This document shows positions 23,755 to 36,479 of a stretch of 64,000 nt of DNA, piece after piece (the stretch's first letter is position 1; each line of letters starts with the position of its first letter). Origin of the DNA: Saururus chinensis (Eukaryota > Streptophyta > Magnoliopsida > Piperales > Saururaceae); assembly GCA_035235625.1 (NCBI GenBank), contig CP141140.1:22402685-22466684 (forward strand). Reading direction: 5' to 3'. The notes below the pieces were generated by a model that was not told where the DNA came from, did no database searches, and worked only from the letters and a program-made list of their open reading frames with translations. The translations under genes were made by a program, and so were the position numbers.

Positions 23755-26700
23755 TAGAACATGTAACTGTAGCATTCTCCATTACGGCCGAAGATACACT
23801 AATTGTCAAATTTTGCCTTGTTTCGCCATCGCCGCAGGTTGTATGGCTGCCAGTCGCCGCCATAGTTCTGCCCCGGCTAGTGCAACCTCCAGCCACTGCC
23901 GTCTTGGCCTCCCCGCTGTCCGCCACCGCTCTTTTGCTTCTACCCCATTTCGGTCCATGGACTATTTTTTTTACCTGATCCGCCACCGTTGCATGGCTTC
24001 CTAACTGCCGCCATGGCTCCGCCCCGACCACTGTGACCTCCGGCCACCACCGTCCAAGCCTCCCAGCCCACCGTCGCCAGCGTGAGGTAAAAACGTCACT
24101 GCCCTGTTTCTTTTTGTGTGTTTCTCTGTTTCTATGTGATGCAGTCACCAGGAGTGCCGCAAGTTGCCAGCCGTCATTGGCTGGCCTTCAGCTTGAGCTA
24201 GCCTAGCAATGGAAAGGCCGCCACCCTTGGTCTGGCTGCTGCCTCCCTCAGCCGCCTCTACCTTGTGTCAATTCGGACGGAATTTTCCTCGTCCTCCGTA
24301 GATTTTTGTCATAAGTTTTCTTTGAGGCCGCTATTTGTGCCACCGGTGGCTAGCCACTGCGACCGGTTGTTGGCCATCCCCCGGCCCGGCAACGGCAAGA
24401 CCGCCGCTTTGGCTGCCACCTCACTCAACCCCCTCAGCCCTATTTCGAACGGGATAAAAATATCCCCTTTTTCCTGTTTCGATGTATTGTGAAGCACTAT
24501 GCCGCTAATCTTCGGCCGTTGGCCTTCTCCTGAATTGGCGAAGGCAAGGCCGTCGCCTCTGACTGAATCACTGCCTTCCCCAGCCCATCACCCCTTTTTT
24601 CGCCTTTCAATTCTGGATAAATCTTTGCTCTGGCTTTATTTTTCTTCTTCTCCAATAGCGTATGTTCTCCATTGACTGACGTTGCATGAGATTGGGTCGA
24701 TGTCTATTCGAATCGTCATGGTCCAGTGATTGTTGAATCGCCACTGTGTTCCAGGTCTGTCCCTCGACCCCCGTTCGATCAATGGTGGCCAATGATAGCG
24801 TGTCCAGCATCCTAGCCCAATACTCCGTCGTCCCAACTAAATTAGGTCTCTTCAATTCTCTAACTGGCTATTCTGTTGCCCGGCATCAGCTAGCAAGCAG
24901 CTGTGGATGTTGGCTTGACCCAATATTGGCAAGGGGACCGTTGTTGGCGAACCTCACCCCTTTCGTGATCGACCACCCTAACCCTTTGAAAGACCGCCTA
25001 TTTTACGGTTTGACTATGACAAGATATACATGTGTTGTTCAATAGCCGATTCCACCCGTGAGTGGTTGGATCCGGCTTCCACCAACCTAATCGTTTCGAA
25101 ACCCATCGATAACTTATCTTTCCTAGGGTTTCCCTTTACCGCGCACACTTGTGTTGCACATGTAGTTTAGGCTAAAGGCACTGCCTTTCCGGTGTTTGAC
25201 AATGGAACAACTCCATCACTAGGCAATATGGTTGTTAAAGCTCTCCTCTATCTCCCTTATGTCCGTAAGTATGCAACCAAGTCCTCCGCCATGTTGTGAG
25301 GCTTCGACAATGCGGAATTGTTACCGCTGGTTATAGTCTACAGTCCATTTTAATGTTTTGTGGCCAACAAAGTGTTTTAAACCATTGGCCGACCTCCAAT
25401 CAGTCAGCCCCCATTCTATGGTCGCCTTTGCCATTTCTAGTGGCACAACTTTGTGTCCGGCCGCCTTAGTGCATCCAAACCTTTGGCTTCTAATGAAATT
25501 AATCTAACTTTATCGAGATTAATTCCAGCATATCTGAAAATCCTCAGGACATAACAACTCTCTCAGTGCGATGCTTTTGGCTGCCTATTCCGCTATCGAC
25601 GCCACCACCATTGTTTGCTTGTCATCAAACTCCTGTGGATTACGAGGTAGGGGACCTTGAACTCGTAATTTCATTATAGCATGCTTTGATTATGTAGTAG
25701 CATGCTAGGAGTTTATAATTTAATGTTTTGCGTGATAATGCTAATTAAATGAGCATGCTTTATATATGTGAATCATGCATATGTTATTGATGACTAAAGG
25801 TATGAAAACAAGTAATTGGTGAATTATATGTGTGTGATTTGAGTATGTAAGAAATATGTGTGGTCGATGAGCACGAGTACGTGCGTTTGTTTGTAAGTTT
25901 GTTGAAAGGGTGCTTCGTAGACTATGACATGGAAATTGTGATGGTATGACGGGCGAGGAAAGATGTAAGATGGATTGTCGAAGGTTGGATTTGATGAGAT
26001 TGTAGAATTGGCTTGGATTAAGTTGGGTAGTACATTGGAGCAGTGAGCAGAAGACCTAAGCGATGTAATGATTTGGAAGATTTAGGGTTCTTAACGTCTT
26101 TGGGGGATTGTGAATAAGTGAAAGTGGACTACATAATTGTACCGCATAATATACGTAATATGAATTGTAACAGAAAAATAATGAGTAAGGAATTAGTAAG
26201 GGTATGATGTCGGGATTTAAGTCAAAGGGTGTCATTTGAGGAGTTCGAGTAAGATGATTTAGTTTTAAGGCGGTTGGTGTAAGATGTAAGGCCGTAAGTG
26301 TATGATGGTAAGATTATTAGTTTGAAATTCGAGTTTAAGTAAGGCTATGCTGAGATTTGTAAGTGTAAGGATGGGGGATGAGTTACGGAAAGAATGATAC
26401 CTTTGTAGATTGGAACTTTTGAACGGGCGTATTTCTAGCCTTGTTGGCTGAAGAATATAAGACGGAAGTCATTCCAAGCATAATTATACATACATAAATT
26501 ACCTAGTATAAACTTGAATGGTAAGTAACCCTAATTTAATAATGTTGTGATGTTGAGACTGAGGGTTTCAACGGATTGAGTTCCGTTTTGTGCTAGTCGA
26601 TAAGTAATCGACTGAGCGTCCTTTCTAGTCTAGCCATGGTGTTTTTGAGTGGGATTTAGTCTTGGTGCTATATTTTGGCCCAGATATTTGATTTTCTGTT

Positions 26701-28083
26701 GAGAGCGCTGTAAGTTTTCGCCCTTTATGGGCTCTGTATGTTTTCTGCCTACAGATGGCACTATATGTTCTGCCCAAGAGGGGCACTGTAAGATTCCTGC
26801 CTAAGAGTGGCATTGTATATTTTCTGCCCTTAGTTGGCACTGTATGGCCCTAGAGAGTGGGCATTTGCACGCTCAGGTAAGTAGTATCATGGATCTGCTC
26901 TTACCTATTTGATCCTGTGCCCTATGAGCGTAGGTGTGCCTTGCATTCAAAAAAGTCCATGGTGTCTAGTTGTTGCCAGAAAGTTAAGGTGACGCCCCAT
27001 TGGCATTCCCTTCCTTTCCGACGTTGGAGCTTATTAATTGTAATGAGCTTCAGTTGTCGGTAGTATGTGTATGATAGTAAGAGTAAGTTATATATTTCAA
27101 ATTCTGAGTATGTTGTACATGTAAGATTTAGAGTAAGTGTGAGCTTCTTTTGAAGACAGTAAGAGTAAGTTTATGAGTATGAGTAAGTTGTACGAGTAAA
27201 TTTGTGAGACTTTGATTCAGACGGTAAGTGTAAGTGTAAGTATAAGCTTCTAAGGGAGATGTAAGAGTACATTTATGTGTAAGAGTAAGATTGTACGAGT
27301 AAGGTTGTATAAGTGAGTTCATACGAATAAGGTTGTGCGAGTATGTGTATGTTGTAAGTGTAAGAGTACGTTTGTATGAGTAAGCTGATAAGACTAATTT
27401 AGAGTGTAAGTGTAAGAGCATGACATATGAGTAAGTGTAAGTTTGATTTGTGCGATGATTTGTATGTGTGACCATATTTATACTTCTTATTCTATTTGCT
27501 TCATGTATGATTGCATGGAAGCATCTATATATGAACTTACAGAGTTCATTGATTTATATTTCCACTACTGGGTATTTTCCTACTGAGTATGAAAATACTC
27601 ACCCTATCTTTTTAGCCCCTTTGTCTGGAGGCTTTTACAGGGTGATCGATAGCTGTTTGAGACTGATTTTTTCCCCATGGTGGACAATTCTTCCTCGACC
27701 TGGAGTGCAGCGAATTTGTAGTAAGGTTATGTGGATTTTGGTGCCATGATTTCTTGTATTGTTTAAGGTGAGAGATAAATACATTATTTTCTAGACTTGT
27801 GTATCTATATATGAACCAGAACATAGACTGTTAAAGAACTTGTACTCGGAAAGGCCTGGGATGTATTTGTTTTTAAAGACCATGGCCATAGCAAGTTTTA
27901 CTTATATGTTTTGTTTTAGGTCACGCCTAAGAATTTTAGTTTGGTCATATATTGAATTAATTTATGAAAACTGTTTTCACACATTTTTTAGTTTTGTTGG
28001 TTCATTTGATTTACATCCATATTTCAAAATAAATTATCTATAAGATTTTCAATTAAATGTAAGGAAAAACCTCAGGCGTGACA
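23755..28083 (-). mobile_element. LTR E, second gypsy-type LTR family, 5' part not identified
   Basis: Homologous along most of its length to solo LTR D: for example GATTACGAGGTAGGGG with the AGCATGCTTTGA...GCATGCTAGGA that follows (25638 here, 35299 in D), and the TTCCTACTGAGTATGAAAAT and ACTCACCCTA segment at 27577-27606. Read on - it begins TGTCACGCCTGAGG at 28083, as D begins TGTAACGCCCGAGA. The far end is missing: LTR A sits at 23754 and I could not find the remainder left of 16440. It holds degenerate TAAGAGTAAG/TGTAAG repeats at 27060-27450 and GGCACTGTA-type repeats near 26740-26850. No genes; open frames here are low-complexity. Confidence 0.8.
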
Positions 28084-28454
28084 ATTTTGGAGAAGGTTGT
28101 GCTACGGTGAGCAGGGATGGAACACAGAGCGAGTTGAAGTTGTACTCTAGCGTGTTAAAAACGATCTCAAGGTGGCAACTAGCCTCATAGAACAGATGCA
28201 ACCCCCTGAGGAACCGGAGATAGAACAGTCGCTTGAATTCACTCAGCTGGAGGTTGCCCGAAGCATCAACCCCTCTGCCAAGAACTGAAATATCGCCATC
28301 GGTTCATTTAAAGACAAAAGCTTCAAAATCTAGAGAAGCTCGCCAACCATCTACCTCCGAAGATCAACTAGTACATGTCCCTCGGCTAGTGGAAGAGGGA
28401 TTCATTTTGAGTAAGTACGACATTTTAATGTATCATGTTTCATTAGGGGATCTT

Positions 28455-28691
28455 CGTGTAGTAAAGTGCACGATAGGGGATCATGTCGTTTATTAAGAGG
28501 CGATTTTGGTATTGTCATGTCATCGATCACACGATCATTGAAGTAGCAGTTACTTCTGAAAATAATCATTTTGTGGTCGTGTGATCGTGAGCATGATTAG
28601 TCCTCTTTTCATTTTTTCAACAATACGATATGCAATTTCATTGTATTTGGTAAAAGATGACTAGTGTGCATATCGTGTGTTTACTAACACG
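28455..28691. repeat. Dyad motif cluster 1 (CGTGT-N8-ACACG), in an Ulp1 intron
   Basis: Sites are 28455-28472 (right half GCACG), 28516-28533 (left half CATGT) and 28674-28691 (exact). All have exactly 8 bp between half-sites. A weaker site with a degenerate right half starts at 28578. The cluster lies entirely inside a likely intron of the Ulp1 gene. Confidence 0.85.
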
Positions 28692-29654
28692 TTGACTTAC
28701 TTCATAAATATAGAGAAATAGCAACCGCAAGCTGCCACCAAACTGAAGAAGAAAATTGGTCCGAAGTTGCAAAGGGCCACAAAAATGAGATTTTTGATGA
28801 AAATAAATGTAAAATTAATGGAACAACCATTAAAGGTCGTGGAACAACCACAGGATGTCGTGGAACCACCCTAGGAGGTGGAAGAACAACCCCTGGAGGT
28901 CATGGCTCAAGTCCACGATGGGCTGGACCCCATGAGGGACCAGCATAACAACTAGAGATTCCGAAACAACCCTTGGAGGGACCAGAAGCACCCCAGGAAG
29001 CAAATAAAGGAGCAATCTGAAACAAGCAATAAAACTCATATTGAAGATGAAAGCTACTCCTAGCACTCCCTTCTTACCTCATGTGCCACAGAAGTTGACG
29101 TACACCGCAGTTGAACAACCTGCTAAAGGTGAGGAGCCCATGAAGAAAGTCTCAGCTCAAGACTCGAAGAAGTCAAAGCATTTTAGCAGCTACATTGATG
29201 AGAAGATAGCAGAGTTTGGACACATTTCCCAGCCTGGAAAGCTTGGTGACGAAGTACCTCTAGCATCGGTCTCTAGCCCAAGCATTATCCATCTGGCACA
29301 TCCAAAGTCCCCACTCCAGAACCAGCAACCTCAATCACAGTTTCCAGTGAAGGCACTTTATCGAATACTCCTCTAGTAGATGCAGAAGTAATTAATAGTA
29401 TCCACGATGTTGTAGATGTCGAAGATGATGCTACGACTAAGATGAATAAGGAGTGCAATCTGTGGCCAAATGACTATCTTCACACAGAGTTGGTATTCCA
29501 CATGGAGGTTTAGAAGGAGGCAGATAAGGAAATTATCACCGAACTTCTGTCGAACCCATACAATTCGTGGTCCATAGAGACACTCCTCTACACCAACTGA
29601 GTGCATAACGAATGAGGTAATATCATTTCATTTCTCATACGTTTGAACATCCAT

Positions 29655-29903
29655 CGTGCTATCAATCAAACGATTGAATAACTGACGCATATTACAATTA
29701 ATTATCGTTTTATCGATTACACGGCCTAGGATCATATCGTTGTTTTCCTTATACGCTAAGTTTCAACTATAATTGTTGAAGTAAAACTAGTGTGTTAATT
29801 CATACATGACTTGTAAATGCGTCATGTTATCGTTAATTTGATATAATCACTTATCTTGTAAATGATGTCACGATCAGTCGACTATTGTGTCATTACTAAC
29901 ACG
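29655..29903. repeat. Dyad motif cluster 2, in the next Ulp1 intron
   Basis: Sites are 29655-29672 (CGTGC/AAACG), 29706-29723 (CGTTT/ACACG) and 29886-29903 (TGTGT/ACACG), each with an 8-bp spacer. The last site lies about 18 bp before the acceptor of the exon that encodes the protease core. Confidence 0.8.
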
Positions 29904-30647
29904 TATGGTTTTGTGTAGGTCATTGACATCTTCTTCCAACTTCTTGATGAACAAAATTTGAGAAATCCAGGGATACCCCAACTATTTTTTTGGCAAGTTC
30001 GCTATTCAACACTACTTAAACGTTGGCACGACAGAAGGGCCGGCAGAGAAGGAGGGCAAACTCTCTGACATATTGTTGAGAAGCCTGAATGTTAACACAG
30101 AGAGCGGTTCCATTCCTATCATGTCAAGGGCCACTTTCTCTTGCTTATTGTTTGCTGCAGGGAGAAGCGATTTAGGTGGTACAATTCTCTAAAGGGTGAA
30201 CACAGTCACCACTTCACTGAGGTTGACAGTGTTAGGAAACATGTTGCCAATGGAATGGAGATGGCACTTAAGATAAAGGGCGCTCGGCTGTGGCCAATGA
30301 CTAAGATTAATAAATGCCCGTACCAGGAAACAAACAAAGATTGTGGTTTGTTCATTATGTACTATGTAGCGAAACTATCAGGGGGCGTCATTCAGCCATA
30401 TTTTAGAAAACTCGAGATAATAGGCTTGGTCAGACCGATGATCTGCGCTGTAATACTTTGGGCTCGAATAGAAGAGGAATTTGATTCAGAGACAGATGAA
30501 TTGTAAAAAGAAAATAGACTTCTTTCACGCTTCGATTAACTAACAAATTCAATGTTCGACCAATTATTTTGTAATTAACTACTGGAAGAGAAATACATGT
30601 ACCAATGTCAAATGGCATATAATCGATCAAATGATTTGTACCAATAT

Positions 30648-31634
30648 CGTGTATTCGATGGCACGAAATGGAAGTACACATATATTTGATCGTATTATAG
30701 TTCTCACAATCGCCCATTAGGCTGTGTTATCACATACACACCACCTAGTATTAGGTTGTGTTATTGTTTACAAGGCATCTCATATTACTACGTCTTTGAT
30801 GTCGTGTAATCAAACAAAAGAAAAAGACACATGTCGTTGATCATAATTGATGACCGAACGTTCTCGAATGAGGATGGTCATAGGAAAGTTTCAAATGTTA
30901 ACTGAAATCAAATATGTTTCCGGATGACCACTTCAAAGGATGTTGATGACCTATATATCGCAAAAGCGACAGATCATAATAGTGTAGGTCGTGTTATCCG
31001 ATTGAACTACATAATAATGTTTCGTCATGTGTCTACATAAGTATTATTAATATTTTCCTTTAAATTTCATTAATTCATTACATCCAACAAACTAATAGTT
31101 ACATAACTCTATAAATACAAATAAAGTTCAATTGTGACAGAACATTCGCGACATTGAAATAACACTGGGTACTAAATTGCCCCCTTTAAGAGGCTGGTTA
31201 GGACTGCGCCACTGAAGGGGACAAATTACCATCTAGCACTATATCAATGTCCCAAAGGCTCTGTCTCGTGCTCTTCGTGAATTCGGTTAGCCCAGAGGTC
31301 ACTTCGATATATATAAGCAAGATGCGAGGGATATAAACCGTTAAATATTTATGAAAATTATTCCATATATAGTGTAATTGGAAATGACTACTCGTGAATC
31401 GGTGATTCTAATTTAATTGAAATCTCAGAAATTGTGGTGTTTAAATTAATGTAGTTGTCGTATCTAACATAAATATTCATTATCGCAGTCATGAAATCAT
31501 AAAACGGACTGATAACTCATCGTGTTCATGTGAACACAATATTTACGAAAGTTGTGTGAAAACAAAATGTGAGTGTATTATTGTCGTGTAGTCTGTAACA
31601 CGATATACAAACATATCATGTTAAGGAATACACG
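30648..31634. repeat. Dyad motif cluster 3, between the two MULE genes
   Basis: Sites are 30648-30665 (CGTGT/GCACG), 30723-30740 and 30757-30774 (two mismatches each), 31521-31538 (CGTGT/ACACA), 31585-31602 (exact) and 31617-31634 (CATGT/ACACG). All keep the 8-bp spacer. No coding exon lies in this stretch. Confidence 0.85.
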
Positions 31635-31739
31635 CTTCAACAAGTATCATTACGTCCAATATACAGGAAAGACAACTTTCAATGGGAAGAAACATATAAT
31701 TGTTTTTAATTCATTACATCCAAAAAACTAATATTTACA

Positions 31740-32302
31740 TAACTTTAAAAATACAAAGAAAATAACAATCCATCTCGTCGCCAGCGATCAGTTGGCATGC
31801 GATCTCCTTGTAGACTCACGGACCCATCATTTCAAGAATAGGGCATCGTCTAGCAAATAGGGCGCGAATGTGATGGATCATTTGAGACATTGATATATCG
31901 CATTCTAGTGAAACATGCCCGCCATCAGATATAGGTGAAGACCATATCCGAAGGAGGGCCGATTCACCAACCGCTGCTACAACAATCTCCCGAATGATAC
32001 GTCTCCATGAAGAACATCATTGTGTGAGTGATCTCCCTGCAACCTTCACAGATATACTGCAAAAATATTCATTATCGGAGTCATGAGAAAGTCATTGCTA
32101 AATTGTTGTCTATCAAATAGGGCGCGAATGCAATGGATCATTGGAGACACTGATATATTGTTGTCCATGATCGTGCCCATGATCGGATATAGGTGATGAC
32201 CGTATCCGATGGCAGGCTGATTCACCAGCCGCTGCTTAAGCAATCTCCCGAATGACCCTTCTCCGTGAAGAACCAATGAGTTAGGGTTATGAAAACCCTA
32301 AC

Positions 32303-32304
<2 letters not shown>
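31740..32304. repeat. Imperfect direct duplication between the MULE genes
   Basis: 31850-32015 and 32108-32270 are two diverged copies of one segment. Both contain AAATAGGGCGCGAATG, GGATCATTKGAGACA, ATCAGATATAGGTGA- or ATCGGATATAGGTGA-type text, and CAATCTCCCGAATGA. No protein was recognised. The dyad motif is absent here. Confidence 0.75.

Positions 32305-32351
<47 letters not shown>
32305..32351. repeat. (AT)n microsatellite
   Basis: An uninterrupted alternating AT run of about 46 bp in the spacer between the MULE genes, bounded by AACCC and GGTAGGG. Confidence 0.97.
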
Positions 32352-32353
<2 letters not shown>

Positions 32354-32532
32354 TAGGGTGAGACGGTTATGGACCACCACGTTATTGAAGGTATTGATGC
32401 TTCGGGAATAACGCCTCTGGAATTGGGTCATTACGATCATGGAATTGTTGTGGGTTCGAACATATGATATGATCAATATCGTGTAAGACATGGACACTCT
32501 TGACAAAAGAATTAATAATCGATGGATATTAT

Positions 32533-33241
32533 CGTGTAATTAGTAACACGTAATCCCTTTTGGTCATGTTGTCGATTACATTATACAAGTATAGAGTATA
32601 CCCTATGTACAACATTTCATGTTTTTAGGAACACGTTAATTACATATTTCGTGGTGTTGTTAACACGATGTATATACAAAAAAGTACAGCTGAAGAACGG
32701 GGGTGGAAAAGGTAAGCCTGATCGATGTTCCCCTTCCTTATGCCATTTGTGTATGCTATTATTCGACCTCCTTCAACTTGTCGATGGGACATCTACCACA
32801 TTGGGGACCCCCCTTGTGCGCTAGTACATCGTTTGCGGTTGTGACTCAACTGACCGCATGTTCCACATTTTCGTAAAGCTTTGAGAGGTGGTTGTGACTT
32901 TATCCGATTTTTTCATAAACTCCCCCGATGCTTTTGAGGGATAGGTGGGCTGAATGTAGGCATAACTCCAGCCGATGCCCACTGGTGTCAATCCTTCATT
33001 GGGTATAAGGGCTCTTGGTAGGTCAGTTTATACATTTCAATAGAGTATCATCTTTCACAATACTCAGACATGTAGAAGTGTCTATTATCGATTGTTGTGA
33101 TTGCATACTTACATAGTAGACCCAAATTTTGAAACCTTCCACATGTGCAGGTACGATCAACCAAGTTTACCACATCCTGTGAAGAAAATATTGTTAGTAT
33201 GAGCACACGATAAATGACTTTCTCGTGTTCTTGATTACACG
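32533..33241. repeat. Dyad motif cluster 4, around the transposase 3' end
   Basis: Sites are 32533-32550 (exact), 32618-32635 (CATGT/ACACG), 32650-32667 (CGTGG/ACACG) and 33224-33241 (exact). The first three lie downstream of the transposase stop; the last lies in the intron that LTR D later entered. The transposase exon between them (33178-32793) carries none. Confidence 0.88.
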
Positions 33242-33599
33242 ACGTGTCATACGATCATTAAGTAAAATCATATCTACTTACACAATGAATGAAACTAACA
33301 AGTTTAAACTAAACGATTGTAAGGTCCCTGATTTTTCTATGATTTTTTGGGATTTTTCTGCCATTTTTCTGGTTATTTTCGACAGGAAAATGTGACGTTT
33401 CAGCGTATGGGTATTTGTGTCTTTTCCCCGTATTTATACCCGTAGAGTCGGGTGTGGGGCTTAGTCGCGGGCCACGGGCCTCGCTGCGCGCTTACGGCGC
33501 AAATTTTGGAGGTTTGACGCATAACCAATGGGTTAACACGCATTGGGGACATAAGCGGGAAAAAAATAAAGGAGAACAAATAAAAGATCGGGCTCGGCC

Positions 33600-34320
33600 C
33601 GATCCGGATTTCGGATGTGAACAGTGGCCGCCCCCCCATTTCCGCCTGTTCACTGTGCCCGGCCACCGCCGCCCGCCGGTGGGCCAGTGGACCGCCGCAC
33701 CGGCTCCGCCCTGGCCGTGCGACGGCAGGGGAGCCGCCGTCCCAGCCCCCACGGCCGCTCCGCCCCCACTTTTTCGGTGAGCCCCCCTTTTCTGTGATTT
33801 GCGATTCCACCGCCGCCGTGGGCCGGCGAGGGCCGGCCGGCCGCCCACGGCTCCGCCATGGGCCGGCGACGGCGGGAGGCCACTTCCCCCGGCCCCGGAC
33901 GGCCCCAGCTCCGCCGTCCCGTTCCCTCTCTCTGCTGCCCCTGTTTGCCGCCCCACTGTTTCTCGTCGTTCCGCCGCCGCCACTGGCCGGCACGGCCCGA
34001 CCGGCCGGCCACAGCTCCGCCCTGGGCCGGCGACGGCGAGGAGCCCCTCCTCCCGGCCCGGTGGGCCTCGGCACCGCCGCCCCATCTCTTTTTCCCCTTT
34101 TTTTTCACTGTTTCGCCGACGGACTGTTTGGGCAAACAGTGGCCACCGGCGGTGATCTGCGGCCGATTCGGCCCTCCCCCAGTCCCGCCTTGCTCCGGCG
34201 AAGGCAGTGGACTACACCTCCGTGCCCGATTCAGCCACCGCCCCCATGGCCGCTCCGCCCTTACGGGTTTTCTCCGGTCGTCCCCTATTTTGGCCTACGT
34301 CCGTTTTGGACGTTGTGACT
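33600..34320. other. GC-rich, CpG-dense core of LTR D
   Basis: Built from diverged copies of GGCCGGCGACGGCG and CCGCCGCCGTGG words, giving long open frames on both strands at once (for example 33400-34135 on - and 33617-34322 on +). All frames are Pro/Arg/Ala-rich without a domain, so I treat them as by-products of base composition rather than genes. Confidence 0.8.
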
Positions 34321-35489
34321 GACATTATTAGTCGGACGCCGGATTTGATTTAGCGGACCGTAGTTCGGCTCCGCCCCAGCCCGGTGACGCCAATGGGCCA
34401 CCCCTCTGGGTCTTGTTCAGCCTTGCGGCCCGTAGCCGCAGCTAGTCCACCTTACCGGCATGTGTGCCGTTGACCCTTCTTGCCCATTTTACGCCGTCGG
34501 TACCGGACAGCCTCGGGCAAGAATTTGTATGTCTTACCTTGACAGAAGGTGGACGAGTTCACCTGCTCAGGCCTTGGCCAGTGACGGCCTCATAGCCTTT
34601 GCTCGACCGTGAACCCTCCCCCTGCTCTCTGTCGTGCGAGATGCACAGCTGCCCGCACCATGGGTTTTGGTTGTGGGTGGCGATCGGCGATGTCACCACT
34701 TAGATTGGCCACCGCTAGGGCCTTAGCCCGGTTGGCTTTTGTGGGCCATGAGTCGCCTCATTTCAGCCATTTCCCCCGCCCTTTGGGCCGCGTGCGCATG
34801 TAGCCACGCGTGTACTTCTGGGTTTAGGCGCCGCATTCGTGCCGCCTAACCATCGGTTGGCTTTGCCACCGAGTGGAGTTGACCACTAGAGCTGTCCTCC
34901 ACCTCTCCTTTGATTCTTGAGCGTTGCCCCACGCTCTCCGCCCTTATGTGGGCCTTTGTTGACCGGAATCGTCGCCGTTGGGTGCTGTCCACGGCCGATT
35001 TCGACGTCTTATGGCCGGCTGTGCACGTCTTAGCCACCGGCTGATCTTCAGAGTGTACACCCTTGACATCTGATCGTACCGCCACATATGTTGGCACGAT
35101 ATTTCTCCCGGCCGCCCTAGTGTGCCGCCGTGGATCGCGGGTTTTACCGCATTGAGTTCTGACACTCTGTTTGGCCGTGATAGTTTCGGCGCTTCCTAAA
35201 ACCCTCGGGACAGCAGCTCTCTCAGCTAGGCAATGGTTTTGACTGCCAACTCCGCCGCCGACGCCGCCACCGTCGTGTGCTCGCCATCGAACGTCATGAT
35301 TACGAGGTAGGGGAGCTTTGAACTCGTAAATTCATGAAGCATGCTTTGAATGAGTAGCAGCATGCTAGGATTGTATGATTCCATGCTTGGATGTTAAGTA
35401 ACGATCCGATTGCATGAGGTGTGTGTAAGCATGATTGTATGGTATGATTGATATGCATGAGATGTATGCATGTTTTATGGATGTGGATT

Positions 35490-35770
35490 ATGTATGCGCT
35501 GGCGATGGCTAGCAAATATGTCAGTATGCTATGTATGGGTTATGCATGTGCTAGTGATGGCTAGCGTGCATGTTTGAAGTATGTATGAATGTGTATGTGC
35601 ACGTGCTAGAGATGACTAGCGTGTACGTTTGATGTATGCATGTGCTAGTGATGGCTAGCGTGCATGTTTGATGTATGTGTGAATGTATGCATATGCTAGT
35701 GATGGCTAGCGTGCACGTTTGACGTGTGTATGCATGCGCTAGTGATGGCTAGCATGCATGTTTGTAAGTT
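35490..35770. repeat. Degenerate array around GCTAGTGATGGCTAGC
   Basis: At least six copies of a unit containing GTGCTAGTGATGGCTAGCGT, GCATGTTTGATGTATG and variants, spaced 45-60 bp apart, inside LTR D. The matching part of LTR E is not visibly expanded. Confidence 0.85.
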
Positions 35771-36479
35771 ATGTATGTATGACCGTATGTGTATGTTATA
35801 CATATGTGTGGGACATACGTATGTATGATGGCATTTTGCCTATGCTTTGGATGTGTGTAAGTGTTGTGGGCAGAAGTATGGGCGATGGACAGTAAGAGGT
35901 GACAGAAGCTTTGTCTGGATTTGGATACAGTTGTGTAAGCGTATGACAGAGGATTTGAGTATGACGGGCAAGGATTAGAATGGATCAGTTTGGGGTGGAT
36001 TGTATGTTGGGCATTTGTCAGACAGTAAGAGTGTTCATAATTGTACAAGCATAACGTACAGATTATGAACTGAAAAGTAAGTATAATAAGTGAGATATAA
36101 GTAAGAGGGCGACAACTGGGTTGGCTCTGAGGAGCGTTATTTGAGGATGTCAGTGTAAGAGGATTTGGCCATAAGATGGATGGCGAAGTACGTAAGACTG
36201 TAAGGGTTTGTTGTACGATGAGTTTTGTCCATGATGTGGACGGGTAAGTGAAGTCTGCTGCCCTCACGAACTTGGGTTTCGGATCGGGTTCAGCTTCGGT
36301 TTGACCAGTCGAGGACTGTGAGTTTATGTGGCATAATTGTACCGCATAATATACTTAATTCAAACTGGAATTATAAGCACAGCTAATGATAGCGTTGTGA
36401 GTTTGAGACCTGAGGGTTCGACGGATTAAGTTCCGTGTTTGAGCTGGCCGCTTTGGCCGAGCATTTATCATGTCTTGCC

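Larger units (their letters stand above)
28084..30506 (+). pseudogene. Ulp1-like (C48) cysteine protease gene of the MULE, decayed
   Basis: The protease core lies at about 29922-30506. It reads GHFLLLIV (catalytic His), WYNSLKG, and CPYQETNKDCGLFIMYYVAK (oxyanion Gln and catalytic Cys), in the order H-(D/N)-Q-C of the Ulp1 family. The usual Asp after Tyr is Asn here. Upstream exon-like pieces (28150-28410, 28713-29615) are separated by likely introns: donor GTAAGTACG at 28410 with acceptor ATATAG near 28712, and donor GAGGTAATA near 29615 with acceptor TGTGTAG near 29920. These upstream pieces are broken by stops and I recognise no DUF in them. The reading frame into the core needs a shift near 30120. 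The introns and the 3' flank carry the CGTGT-N8-ACACG dyads. The original product may have cut SUMO conjugates or acted as a VAN-type accessory protein; that is inference. Confidence 0.75.

Noticed and set aside
23750-24148. 132-codon open frame on - across the LTR A/E junction
   Set aside because: It starts in GC-rich LTR E text and runs through the junction into LTR A, so it is chance.
33400-34322. Several long overlapping open frames of 118-233 codons on both strands
   Set aside because: They lie in the GC-rich repeat core of solo LTR D, are Pro/Arg/Ala/Gly-rich in every frame, and have no domain or splice context.
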